Source of the DNA: Candidatus Aegiribacteria sp.
Lineage (GTDB): Bacteria; Fermentibacterota; Fermentibacteria; Fermentibacterales; JCC-6
Direction: 5' to 3'
DNA length: 34,794 bases
NCBI GenBank assembly: GCA_021108005.1
Contig: JAIORS010000221.1
Coordinates: forward strand, 1-34,794
A program made the translations under genes and the position numbers. The first letter of the stretch is position 1. Each line of letters begins with the position of its first letter. This document shows, in pieces, positions 27,301 to 34,261 of this stretch. The notes below the pieces were generated by a model. It was not told the DNA's origin, ran no database searches, and worked only from the letters and a program-made list of their open reading frames with translations.

Positions 27301-27516
27301 ATGGCCAGAGTATCCGCGGGATACATCCCCGGGGATGATGAGCTTCCAGTCTGGTTCTTCGACGGCAATGACAGCGGCATCTCATGGAGGACAACAGCCA
27401 GGATAGGCAGGTGTCTTTCATCCGGGCTTGATATCAGTCTTTTCTACTGGGGAAGAAAACCCGCTGGAAGCAGCTGGAATCAAAGGGCGGGTCTTGAGGG
27501 AACGGTGAACTTCTAA
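24394..27516 (+). CDS. Large beta-rich outer-envelope protein, possibly SprA/Sov-related
   Basis: A 1040-residue protein with short signal peptide (residues 1-16). No catalytic motif is visible. Residues ~265-315 contain V-P-G-S-E-K-V-W-L-D-G then G-L-I-T-F-T and R-V-E-I-T-F-F-Q, a pattern also seen in repeats of the SprA N-terminal family (a name-value stem, then 'DY..dY..G.i.ft', then 'i.v.f'). From ~450 onward amphipathic, aromatic- and glycine-rich strands dominate to the final V-N-F, as in an outer-membrane barrel. SprA/Sov forms the T9SS translocon but is about 2400 residues; this would be under half that. The neighbouring PorU, PorV and Omp85 genes support an export role. A generic TonB-less porin or assembly factor is the alternative. 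Overlaps both neighbours. Confidence 0.55.
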   Translation: MSLFAVAVLVLTSMSLEFESDGSDFFETPDSLWIMPGSIVAVADGDTLNAVSGTSGVRTGVIFSPSPPEGSKVVLEFDLLQLSIPSSVSLDVNFAERQTIEQLSGYTSDPFQQHGLYISGSKRIGFSVGDGGGLDQGTRISVEGTAAPGITVSGSVTDRNLTAGPTSSELVSQLDRIFFLVDGGSWRARLGDMEWVSGNAETGPLSWRREVSGVDAWGEISQSVTTGAGYGTSGDSRQRTVFYTDEGIQGPYEVTSGWEVVPGSEKVWLDGQLMHRGSTEDYRMEYSAGLITFTSTRLIRNDQRVEITFFQRGDGFRKDFVTAFSQYSKNGLEVEFRGFYSEDDRESPLGFVLTEEAVDILREAGEDPADAWIDGASNVGQGNGCYTLDSLGHYVFMGPNRGDWNVVFGRPPSEFGDYIFDSSLGGYLWTGEGSGTHLPRQYIQIPSGYSTGGISAGYASAGIDLGLEAAFSGRTGNLYNPDGTSREGTCFIGSMNMEFWEDGPGLGIGGRLVSSGYEAPGELEADSSLSAWSLPADYEGRDNIANVSLGGNQLLAAVSGRFLEAGGILERYRINSKPVLWNIGVDAGGTFLKRTGTHQMAMGQTSSISVSVIPVTGLLKPFAGCSFSEESWQDSLEGDVNTEFAGISFNRNTTDILLRMELQDDSRSGGASGGPFKVWRARLEGSGPTGELRYNGSFEHSSTSYDSGGELHADAIRLSLTGTTGDVWMEAVYNGSGTISRSLDVMYVYVGEGKGNYSYDNDSGQYYADPDGDYNISFQPGTAGDAVTSGSLEMTLSCSGTLSGVNSVVRLSASNSLDRKKSLLLYGAFDRSEEGGYSLSISPWFRWEETLISRLTLTGRLRNERISYSGTGLKNERMWSLRAAPELSPADILVIECSAKIWREEEELYYPRDTRGLRLEIDPTLEPSPGLKPGILAAYEYRREVVSDLDKYMLEAGPHFSWTGSGWTSMARVSAGYIPGDDELPVWFFDGNDSGISWRTTARIGRCLSSGLDISLFYWGRKPAGSSWNQRAGLEGTVNF

Positions 27517-28874
27517 TGGTTATCATGATTGTTTCCATCGCAGTCGCGGTGTTATCAACTGAAGGTTCTCTTACGGTTGACATCGGGGGCAGCCCTCCCG
27601 TTCCAGTTTTGTATGAGCTGGGAATTGATTCGGTTCTTGCTTCCGATTCGTCCATAACAGTGTTGCAGGAAAGCATTCTGCAATGGTACCTGGAAGAAGG
27701 TTACCCATTTGCCGGTGCGGGATACTATTTCGTGACGGAGGATTCTCTCAGGGTCAATACCGTTCCCGGAAGACATGCATTACTGGAAGAAATCCGCATT
27801 GAGGGAGTACCTGGAACCCGGACAGAGGTTTTCACAAGGCTTCTGGGAATAGAACCCGGTGATGCATACGACCGTGAAGCTGTTGAAACATGGATTGAGA
27901 GAATCGAGCGGCTGAAGTTCATCAAAGCCATTGGTATTACCGAACTTTTCCTTGGAGAGGGTGGCAATATCGTTCTCCTGCAGCATGTTCAGAAGGGGAA
28001 ATCAGGTCATTTCGCCGCGTCGATGGATTGGCAGGGCGAGAACCTTGAGGGCGCGGGAGAAGTACTGTTCCTGAATCTGGCGGGTACCGCGAGGGAGCTT
28101 GAGATATCAGGCCAGACAACCGAGTGGGGCGGGTTTAACGCATTTCTGAGGTATAGAGAACCGTGGCTGTTCAACATTCCTCTTGCAGCCGAACTGGAAA
28201 TATCCCAGGAAACCCCGGAAAGCTCATGGGTTAACCGGGAGGGAAGCATTTCCATGATCTGGAGCATGAACCGGACCGAGATAATTGGAGGCGCAGGCAT
28301 CTGGAGAGGTTATCCACCGGACGGGGAGCGCCAGAGTTACGATTATGGCCTTGCCGGAATTACGTGGTACACGGGTTACAGGATTCCTCAGGGTTGGAAT
28401 GGATTGGAAATGCAGCTGGAGGCAAGATCCGGTAATAGATCCGGACAGGATTCTTCTGGAATTCTAACGATGGCGGAATTGCGAATTGATGGTACCGTAT
28501 ACATGGATTTCATGGGTTTCGGGGGTAGACTACTGACAGGTGGAGTTATGCAGGGAGACTGGTTCGAAGGGCTTCTTGATAAACTTGGTGGACAGGAGAC
28601 CCTGAGAGGTTATCCTGAAAACGCTTTCAAAGCCGTAAGATATGTCGCAGCGAGGCCTGAGATATCAATCGGTGAAACTGAAACAAGAATTTATCTGTTC
28701 TGCGACCTTGCAGCAATTCGAACTCCGAGTCAGGGAATGAGATACCCTATTGGCTGTGGGGCTGGAATAAGGGGAATCAGTGGCATTTTCCATGCTGATG
28801 CAGCGGCAGGATTCCCGGTCATGGAAGGCCTCGGCAGTTCCAGACTCTATCTCCGTCTTACCGCTTCGATATAA
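27516..28874 (+). CDS. Small Omp85-family outer-membrane assembly protein (POTRA plus barrel)
   Basis: A 452-residue protein whose ATG overlaps the preceding stop (TAATG). After a signal peptide, residues ~84-145 look like one POTRA domain (I-R-I-E-G-V-P-G-T, L-L-G-I-E-P-G-D-A-Y-D, R-L-K-F-I-K). The remainder is a predicted barrel containing L363-R-G-Y-P-E-N, the conserved (V/L)-R-G-(F/Y) loop motif of Omp85 proteins, ending in L-R-L-T-A-S-I. BamA, TamA and FhaC relatives have two to five POTRAs and more residues, so this is a reduced form; the region before the visible POTRA (residues 30-80) may hold a diverged second one. It probably inserts or secretes the products of this operon, most simply the large protein encoded directly upstream. 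Confidence 0.75.
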   Translation: MVIMIVSIAVAVLSTEGSLTVDIGGSPPVPVLYELGIDSVLASDSSITVLQESILQWYLEEGYPFAGAGYYFVTEDSLRVNTVPGRHALLEEIRIEGVPGTRTEVFTRLLGIEPGDAYDREAVETWIERIERLKFIKAIGITELFLGEGGNIVLLQHVQKGKSGHFAASMDWQGENLEGAGEVLFLNLAGTARELEISGQTTEWGGFNAFLRYREPWLFNIPLAAELEISQETPESSWVNREGSISMIWSMNRTEIIGGAGIWRGYPPDGERQSYDYGLAGITWYTGYRIPQGWNGLEMQLEARSGNRSGQDSSGILTMAELRIDGTVYMDFMGFGGRLLTGGVMQGDWFEGLLDKLGGQETLRGYPENAFKAVRYVAARPEISIGETETRIYLFCDLAAIRTPSQGMRYPIGCGAGIRGISGIFHADAAAGFPVMEGLGSSRLYLRLTASI

Positions 28875-28926
28875 AATTTACGCGCTTTTGCAAGCCGGAC
28901 ATGGGAAGAAGGTTTAGTGTACACCA

Positions 28927-29088
28927 ATGCAAAGGAGAGAAAATAGGATCAATCGCATCAACGCGGACTGGCAAGCAATGCCGCTCTGCACCGAGGTCAT
29001 GCCAGCCGGTAATAAGAGACATTATCACGCTTATTTAGCGTTAAGGGGAGGGGCTATTGCATTGATGGAAAGTATTGATTATTACTAA
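28927..29088 (+). other. Intergenic region with a 53-codon ORF of doubtful status
   Basis: In the 266-nt gap after the Omp85 gene a 53-codon ORF can be read, but it has no ribosome binding site, no recognisable motif and a composition unlike neighbours. I regard it as probably chance. The rest of the gap is AT-rich toward its right end, where a promoter candidate lies. Confidence 0.12.
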
Positions 29089-29103
29089 TATATATTATAT
29101 GAT
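29075..29103 (+). promoter_or_regulatory. Predicted promoter upstream of secreted-protein gene
   Basis: TTGATT (29075-29080), a 17-nt AT-rich spacer and TATGAT (29098-29103) form a plausible sigma70-type promoter 37 nt before the ATG at 29141. The region is very A+T-rich, so a chance match is possible. Confidence 0.35.
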
Positions 29104-29140
29104 GTGAAACATTCTGTATCTGATTTGAAATGGGGTTAGT

Positions 29141-29731
29141 ATGAAGTTAAATAAGATGCTTTTATTATTGCTAATCGCAGCGTCTCTCTCAGCTGCTGAT
29201 GTTGAGTATAACACCGGAGGTTCTGTCGGTTATCTCTCTGATCTTTCTGGATCATCTTCCGGTTGGGGGGAATGGTTTATAACCTCCTATACGAACGAAA
29301 CCAGTGGTCCACTTCAGATTGCTGAATTTGGCTTTCCCTGCTGCGGTGTACCTACTGGTGATTTCGGATGGGTTGTATGGGTTGATATGCCTGACACGGG
29401 TTTTCCTGCCGGTAATCCCGAAAGCTGTGACTTCCATGGCGCTTTTGTACCTGTGGAAGGTCCAGGCGGTGATCCATCGGTTTATACGTACATAGATATA
29501 GCATCGGTTGAGAATATCGTATTCGATCCGGGTGAAATTATCGTTTTCGGCTATCAGAACACCGGTTACGGAGGGCAGACCCCGTTCAACGGCACTGAAA
29601 CCTGGGCATGGCACAACAGTATCTGGGAACCGGATGAAAAACATTACCGGACAGCGGTACTTGAGATTGGTGCAAACAACTGGAGCGCGATGGAACAGAG
29701 AACATGGAGTGGGATTAAAAGTTTATTCTAG
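29141..29731 (+). CDS. Small secreted protein with W-x-x-I-K tail
   Basis: A 196-residue protein with signal peptide (M-K-L-N-K-M, hydrophobic core, cleavage near S-A-A-D). The mature part is rich in G, W, Y and F with many short beta-like segments (for example G-W-V-V-W-V-D-M, I-I-V-F-G-Y-Q-N-T-G-Y), suggesting a single jelly-roll or Ig-like domain. It does not resemble the other small secreted protein (4716-5294) in its body, but both end alike: R-T-W-S-G-I-K-S-L-F here. A GGGG-type ribosome binding site lies about 5 nt before the ATG. Location is probably the cell surface or exterior; function unknown. Confidence 0.75.
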   Translation: MKLNKMLLLLLIAASLSAADVEYNTGGSVGYLSDLSGSSSGWGEWFITSYTNETSGPLQIAEFGFPCCGVPTGDFGWVVWVDMPDTGFPAGNPESCDFHGAFVPVEGPGGDPSVYTYIDIASVENIVFDPGEIIVFGYQNTGYGGQTPFNGTETWAWHNSIWEPDEKHYRTAVLEIGANNWSAMEQRTWSGIKSLF

Positions 29732-29945
29732 GTATTGAATATCGTTAGTTTGCGAAGATACTCCGCGTTCCCGCAAGGCATTGGTGAAGGCGCATGGCAG
29801 AGCTTTGTAACTGAATGGTGCTATGCGATTCGGTCTCGGATTTCGGTTAAAATCATAACTTGTACAATGTATTAACAAAGATATTTAACTATGCAGTGAT
29901 ATCTCCAAATTGAATACGTTTTCAACTATCTGAAAGGGAAACGGT

Positions 29946-31175
29946 ATGTCACAAAAAAAACAGACGATCATCTCCGCTGAAGTTCTCTACGACGGTCATA
30001 CTAAAAAAGAAAACTGCTCTGTGGTTGTTGAGGGGAACAAAATCGTCGATGTTGTCAGGAAAAAGATGAAATCCGATTATCACGGCTTCGTGACACCTGG
30101 TTTTATAGACGCTCATTCTCATATAGGAATGGACAGGGAGGGGGAGCCCTGGACAGAATCCGAAACCAATGATACTCTCGCTCAGATTCTGCCGGTTAAC
30201 GACCCCATTAACAGTATTTACTTCGATGACAGGGCATTCAAAGACGCAGTGGATTTTGGTATCCTGTACAGCTGCGTAGTCCCGGGTAGTGGGAACCTTT
30301 TTGGAGGCAAGGCGAAGGTCATCAGGAATTTTACACCAAACAGGAAAAACGCGGTTATAAAAGACTACGGTTACAAGATGGCTCTGGGGTTCAATCCGCG
30401 GTCAACCACCGACTGGAAGGGTGACCGTCCCAATACAAGAATGGGAGTTTACGCCCTGCTTGAACAGAAATTCGATGAGGTTCTGAACAAACGGAACAAG
30501 GCGGAACTGGAAAAGGAGAAAAGCTCTCATAAACTTCAGCAGGACATGAAAAAGAAAAAGCTGTCTAAGAAGGAGGAGGCCTTTCAGAAAAAGGCGATAG
30601 ATCTGGAATACCAGCAGGAGTTCAGCCCGGCTGATATGGCTATTCTCGAACTGCTGGATGGAAAAAAGACAGCCAAGGTTCATGTTCACAAAGAGGACGA
30701 TGTCCTTTACCTGATTGCGCTTGCGAAGAAATACGGAATCAGGGCTACCGCTGATCACACCGGTGATGTTTTTCACCGGGAAGTATTCAACGATCTGGCA
30801 AGCGCCGGTATTCCAATAGTATACGGGCCCATGGGTTGTGTAGGTTACAAAGTCGAGCTTAAGCATGCATACTACCAGAACGCCGGGCTTCTAATGAAAT
30901 CCAGAGCGTTCTACGGCCTGATGACCGACCACCCCGTGATATGGGCACCCGCATTGAGGGACAGTCTTAAATTCTTCCTGATAGCCGGAATGAGCCCCGA
31001 GGAAGCAATATCTCTGATTACTTTCAAGAACGCTAAGATTCTCGGAATAGATGACCAGCTGGGTACCATTGAGGCCGGCAAGACCGCGAGCCTTCTTGTA
31101 TGGGATCGCAATCCTCTGGACCTCGCGGCTTTCCCCAGAATGGTGATGGCTGAGGGGAAAATCATCAGAAAGTAG
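29946..31175 (+). CDS. Metal-dependent amidohydrolase (imidazolonepropionase-like)
   Basis: A 409-residue amidohydrolase-superfamily enzyme. Metal ligands: H57 and H59 in D-A-H-S-H after the strand P-G-F-I-D, H246/H248 in V-H-V-H-K-E-D, H271 in A-D-H-T, and D328 in M-T-D-H-P. The C-terminal G-I-D-D-Q-L-G-T-I-E-A-G-K-T-A-S-L-L-V-W-D is the standard composite beta-sandwich end. Relatives hydrolyse cyclic amides or act as peptidases or prolidases (COG1228); no signal peptide is present, so it is cytoplasmic. A lysine/glutamate-rich helical insertion at ~176-225 is unusual. An AAAGGG ribosome binding site precedes the ATG. The gene has its own upstream gap (214 nt, no other feature seen) and is monocistronic. 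Confidence 0.88.
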   Translation: MSQKKQTIISAEVLYDGHTKKENCSVVVEGNKIVDVVRKKMKSDYHGFVTPGFIDAHSHIGMDREGEPWTESETNDTLAQILPVNDPINSIYFDDRAFKDAVDFGILYSCVVPGSGNLFGGKAKVIRNFTPNRKNAVIKDYGYKMALGFNPRSTTDWKGDRPNTRMGVYALLEQKFDEVLNKRNKAELEKEKSSHKLQQDMKKKKLSKKEEAFQKKAIDLEYQQEFSPADMAILELLDGKKTAKVHVHKEDDVLYLIALAKKYGIRATADHTGDVFHREVFNDLASAGIPIVYGPMGCVGYKVELKHAYYQNAGLLMKSRAFYGLMTDHPVIWAPALRDSLKFFLIAGMSPEEAISLITFKNAKILGIDDQLGTIEAGKTASLLVWDRNPLDLAAFPRMVMAEGKIIRK

Positions 31176-31273
31176 TGTTACCGTCAGGTATCTGGAAATA
31201 CTCCTGCAATGTAGTCTTTTCGCGAAGGATGGCTTACAGGTCGATTAAGTCCTTCTTCTGCAGTGGGATACTA

Positions 31274-31480
31274 TTACTTCTTATTTTTACGCTCAATTAC
31301 AAAGTGATGTGTAAGGTATCCTATAGCGAAGCCGATCAGGGCAACGAAGAATATAAGGATTATCATGGACATGCTTATAGTCCAGAAGAAAAGATGCACA
31401 TCGGCTACATTTGAGTTCTGAATGACGAAGACAACAAGTACTACCGCCAGGATCAGAATTGCGACCATTTTAGGTTTCAT
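31274..31480 (-). CDS. lapA: LapA-domain small membrane protein
   Basis: A 68-residue protein with two hydrophobic segments separated by a V-H-L-F-F-W-T-I-S motif: residues ~5-20 (after M-K-P-K) and ~36-56, then a basic tail E-R-K-N-K-K. The first segment running into F-V-I-Q-N-S-N-V-A-D-V-H-L-F-F-W is the typical LapA/DUF1049 signature (F-x-x-Q-N-x-x-x-V-x-x-x-F-F). In E. coli LapA works with LapB in lipopolysaccharide assembly; here it stands without lapB. Its start lies 1 nt after the stop of the HEXXH-protein gene, with AAGGTGG spanning that stop as ribosome binding site, so the two are co-transcribed. A longer plus-strand ORF overlapping it lacks family features. Confidence 0.8.
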   Translation of the reverse strand: MKPKMVAILILAVVLVVFVIQNSNVADVHLFFWTISMSMIILIFFVALIGFAIGYLTHHFVIERKNKK

Positions 31481-31481
31481 A

Positions 31482-32471
31482 TTACACCACCTTGCTTTGA
31501 GTATTTACAATACTTTCCAATTTCTTTTTGATTCGAGCGTCAACTTTGAGGAATGAGTAGAATTCAGAATCATTTTTGATGTCTGTTTCAAAAATTTTCG
31601 AAACAAACGTGAAATATTCCTTTGTCCAGTTATACGCGGACTTTCCCATAAGCAGGTGCTGTGCGAGTATAACACTATTCTCGAATTGTTCATGGATACT
31701 GTATTCATCATCATCAGGATTCAAGCTTCTCCGTTGACCGTCGATTTCAAGAATACTCTGAGTAATACCATCAACTACCTGGTGTAGTAACTCGTGAATG
31801 GCTATGTAGTAAGATTCGAAAACCTCTTTGCTGTTGTCAGGCATTTTAGCAAGAGCGCATGCGGAGGAGCTTCGCATACCCCTACCGTTTTTCCTCATTC
31901 CTTCCGAAAGATAAATGCTGATGGAAGGTAGACCCTGGTTTCTGAGAAACGACAGTATCCTGCAGTTGTCTTCGCTTTCCCATATTTCTTTGAATTGATT
32001 GATCATTCTGAGATACTCTTCACTTCTACTCTCCCAGTATTCGGAGTAAAACAAATCGTACTCGGATTTCGCTGTTTCTGTAAATTTCAGTAGACCTGTA
32101 GTGTTTGTGTTTCTGTATATATCCTGAAGAAAACGGAGACACATGGATTCGGTTTCTGCAAATCCATTTTTCATCTTGTTACCTGGTATGCTGAGATATC
32201 TGAGCCCCCTGAACATCGAATCAATAGTAGTGAAAAACGCCGGCATGAAAGACAGGAATACAAGGTTATCGTCATCAATCCCTTTGAGGCTTTCATAGAG
32301 AGATGACGTTTTCTCACCCTTTAAATCGGATATGTATTTTACATAGTCGCTATCGTAGTTTGACGCAACACTATTGATATCAATATGGGCGAGAATATGC
32401 AGAAGAATGTCCGTCTTTTTCTCTGTGAGTATTTTCGTATCATGGATACTATCCAGGCAAATTAAGTTCAA
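31482..32471 (-). CDS. Unknown cytoplasmic protein with HEXXH zinc-protease-like motif
   Basis: A 329-residue protein, not recognised as a known family. It lacks a signal peptide and is mostly helical by composition. Near the C-terminal third a zinc-peptidase-like motif appears: I-A-I-H226-E227-L-L-H230-Q, with a second acidic segment H-E-Q-F-E-N-S about 34 residues on that could supply a third ligand (E261 or E264). The arrangement recalls HEXXH-containing toxins, DUF-type peptidases and ImmA-like proteins, but the spacing is not diagnostic. It appears more A+T-rich than the left part of the window and sits beside Fic and transposon remnants, suggesting an accessory gene. It precedes lapA by 1 nt. 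No clear ribosome binding site. Confidence 0.6.
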   Translation of the reverse strand: MNLICLDSIHDTKILTEKKTDILLHILAHIDINSVASNYDSDYVKYISDLKGEKTSSLYESLKGIDDDNLVFLSFMPAFFTTIDSMFRGLRYLSIPGNKMKNGFAETESMCLRFLQDIYRNTNTTGLLKFTETAKSEYDLFYSEYWESRSEEYLRMINQFKEIWESEDNCRILSFLRNQGLPSISIYLSEGMRKNGRGMRSSSACALAKMPDNSKEVFESYYIAIHELLHQVVDGITQSILEIDGQRRSLNPDDDEYSIHEQFENSVILAQHLLMGKSAYNWTKEYFTFVSKIFETDIKNDSEFYSFLKVDARIKKKLESIVNTQSKVV

Positions 32472-32565
32472 CAGTCGTACCTTTCATTCGATCTTGAAGT
32501 TGTTATGCGAACTGTCCGAAGGCAGTTAAGCGGTCCACATAAACCAGCTTGTTGATCATATTTTC

Positions 32566-32599
32566 CGAAAAATGAGCAATAACCTGTTTTGTTGCTCAT
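32566..32599 (-). terminator. Intrinsic terminator after the Fic gene
   Basis: On the minus strand ATGAGCAA and TTGCTCAT form an 8-bp stem with a 12-nt loop, followed directly by a T-run (TTTTT within 6 nt), starting 10 nt after the Fic stop. This is a good rho-independent terminator candidate. Confidence 0.6.
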
Positions 32600-32608
32600 A
32601 AGTTTCAC

Positions 32609-33730
32609 TTAAAAAAGATCCCTCCCCTCAGCGATATTAAGTAGTTCTGAGAATGCGTAAATACCCGCTCGTCGACCACCTCCCGGTCGTATTGTTGTAA
32701 GGGTACAATTATCTCTAAGCAATTTCAGTATCCTTCTTGCGGTTGGAGAAGGTATTTCTGGATCCTTAATGAAATCCGGTGATCGGAAAATTGGTCTCTG
32801 GAAAATGAAGTCCAGGGCATTAATGCTATACTGTGAATGAATAACCTTAGAGAATTCAGCTTTGCTCTTTTCATATAAACCAAGGATAGCATCAGCTTTC
32901 CTTTGATTCTCCTCAGCCTGCTGGATTATTGCTTCAAGGAAATAGCTTACCCACTGAGTCCAATCTCCATCGCGTGATACAGTAAGAAGTCGCTCATAAT
33001 ACTCATCGCGATTTCGTTCAAAAAAGGCGCTAATGTAAAACATGGGGACAGATAGTAGTTCCGTCTTAGCCATGAACAACGGTACAAGCATTCGTCCAAG
33101 TCTACCATTACCATCAAGAAATGGATGTATAGCCTCGAATTCGGCATGGAGAACAGCCAATTGGACAAGGCGATCCAGCGAATCGGCATGTATATATTTC
33201 TCCCATGCACTCATTGCATCCGGAAGTATACCAGCTGAAACAGGTATGAACTTTGCTTCCTCAATCGTGCATCCAGGTGGACCAATCCAGTTAGATCCCT
33301 TTCGATATTTTCCAGGTGATTTCTTATGACCACGAACCCCGGTCATCAGTACTTTATGTGTTTCCCGAATAACCCGTTGGCAGAGGGGTAGTTTCTCAAG
33401 CATGATCTCAGCGTGATACATAGCCTGTCTATAGTTAAGGATCTCTTCTATATCATCACGTTTCTCAACCGGGATCGACTTCACATCTCCTTCCGCTTCA
33501 AACTCCAGCACTTCACTCATTGTAGCCTGAGTTCCTTCAATTTTCGAAGACAGCACTGCTTCCTGTGTCATCAGTGGTGATAGCAACACAGCAACATTAG
33601 GTATCGCATGCAATGTTCCATCATATCTAGCCAATGCCGCGTTTGCCGGACCAATCAAAGGAATCAAACTTTCCCAATCCAAATCATCAGGAGGAAAACC
33701 TCCGATATGATACTTAACGGGTTCAGACAT
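32609..33730 (-). CDS. Fic-family AMPylase-like protein with inhibitory motif
   Basis: A 373-residue protein with the layout Fic_N, Fic core, C-terminal winged-helix-like domain. The catalytic loop is H202-P-F-L-D-G-N-G-R-L-G-R (H202, R210, R213). The inhibitory helix motif (S/T)-x-x-x-E-(G/N) is present N-terminally as S61-S-K-I-E65-G66, so it is a class II Fic held inactive until relieved. The C-terminal S-P-T-A-R-R-I-L-K-L-L is a helix-turn-helix-like region seen in this subgroup. Fic enzymes transfer AMP (or other nucleotides) to target Thr/Tyr; target unknown. An AGGAGGTG ribosome binding site lies 4 nt before the ATG. Such genes move often between bacteria, consistent with the accessory surroundings. 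Confidence 0.93.
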   Translation of the reverse strand: MSEPVKYHIGGFPPDDLDWESLIPLIGPANAALARYDGTLHAIPNVAVLLSPLMTQEAVLSSKIEGTQATMSEVLEFEAEGDVKSIPVEKRDDIEEILNYRQAMYHAEIMLEKLPLCQRVIRETHKVLMTGVRGHKKSPGKYRKGSNWIGPPGCTIEEAKFIPVSAGILPDAMSAWEKYIHADSLDRLVQLAVLHAEFEAIHPFLDGNGRLGRMLVPLFMAKTELLSVPMFYISAFFERNRDEYYERLLTVSRDGDWTQWVSYFLEAIIQQAEENQRKADAILGLYEKSKAEFSKVIHSQYSINALDFIFQRPIFRSPDFIKDPEIPSPTARRILKLLRDNCTLTTIRPGGGRRAGIYAFSELLNIAEGRDLF

Positions 33731-33774
33731 TTTTCACCTCCTGTTGAGAAGCAGAATGCGATATTCTATCACTT

Positions 33775-34161
33775 CTATCTATCATATTCTCTTAATTCTC
33801 TAGGAATTCTGCGGACACCTTTCGCTAGCAGGTTATCAATCAGATAAAGACACCTTGATCGATAATTCTCATAATTACTGTTCTGATACGCTCGAAGTAT
33901 CAGTTCAACAACATTATCCACTTGGGAAGAAAAGCGGAAGTATGGATCAATCCTTCTATCAAGTGCAGATATCAATACTTCGCATACTTCAATAATGACC
34001 TCACTGATATCCGCAGTGGATTCCTTAAGTGGCCATATCAAGTCATTTAAGTTTTCCTCAAATGGGTAATAGGAAAGTGGATTTTCCTCAATCTTATTAG
34101 CTGCTCATAAAGCAACCCATTCGTCCCAATAAACAACCGATTCCTTCCTGAAACTGACCAT
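33775..34161 (-). pseudogene. ORF interrupted by an in-frame TGA
   Basis: The frame can be read from ATG 34161 to the TAG/TGA end at 33775 as about 128 residues broken once by TGA at 34107-34105. Before it: M-V-S-F-R-K-E-S-V-V-Y-W-D-E-W-V-A-L; after it: A-A-N-K-I-E-E-N-P-L-S-Y-Y-P-F-E-E, which continues as ordinary-looking protein. A CGA (Arg) to TGA change would restore it. The remaining 88-residue fragment starts only at TTG 34041 without a visible ribosome binding site. Neighbouring genes use TGA as a normal stop, so recoding is unlikely and a nonsense mutation is the simplest reading. No family recognised. Confidence 0.5.
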
Positions 34162-34261
34162 ACGATGTGAAACACTCGCAGTCAAACATACCTTTCGTAG
34201 ATTTTCACTGGAAGCACCGCATCATGGTGTAGTAGCCCCCTGAAGCCGGATTACTGACAAC

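Noticed and set aside
28968-29012. CTGGCA...TGCCAG dyad in the gap after the Omp85 gene
   Set aside because: Only 6 bp with a loop of over 25 nt and no T-run; not convincing as terminator or operator.
31175-31414. A 79-codon plus-strand ORF after the amidohydrolase
   Set aside because: It overlaps the LapA-like gene on the other strand, which has a family signature and a good ribosome binding site; the plus ORF has neither.
34105-34107. Selenocysteine or stop-codon recoding at the in-frame TGA
   Set aside because: TGA ends several neighbouring genes normally and no SECIS-like hairpin was seen; a nonsense mutation is simpler.
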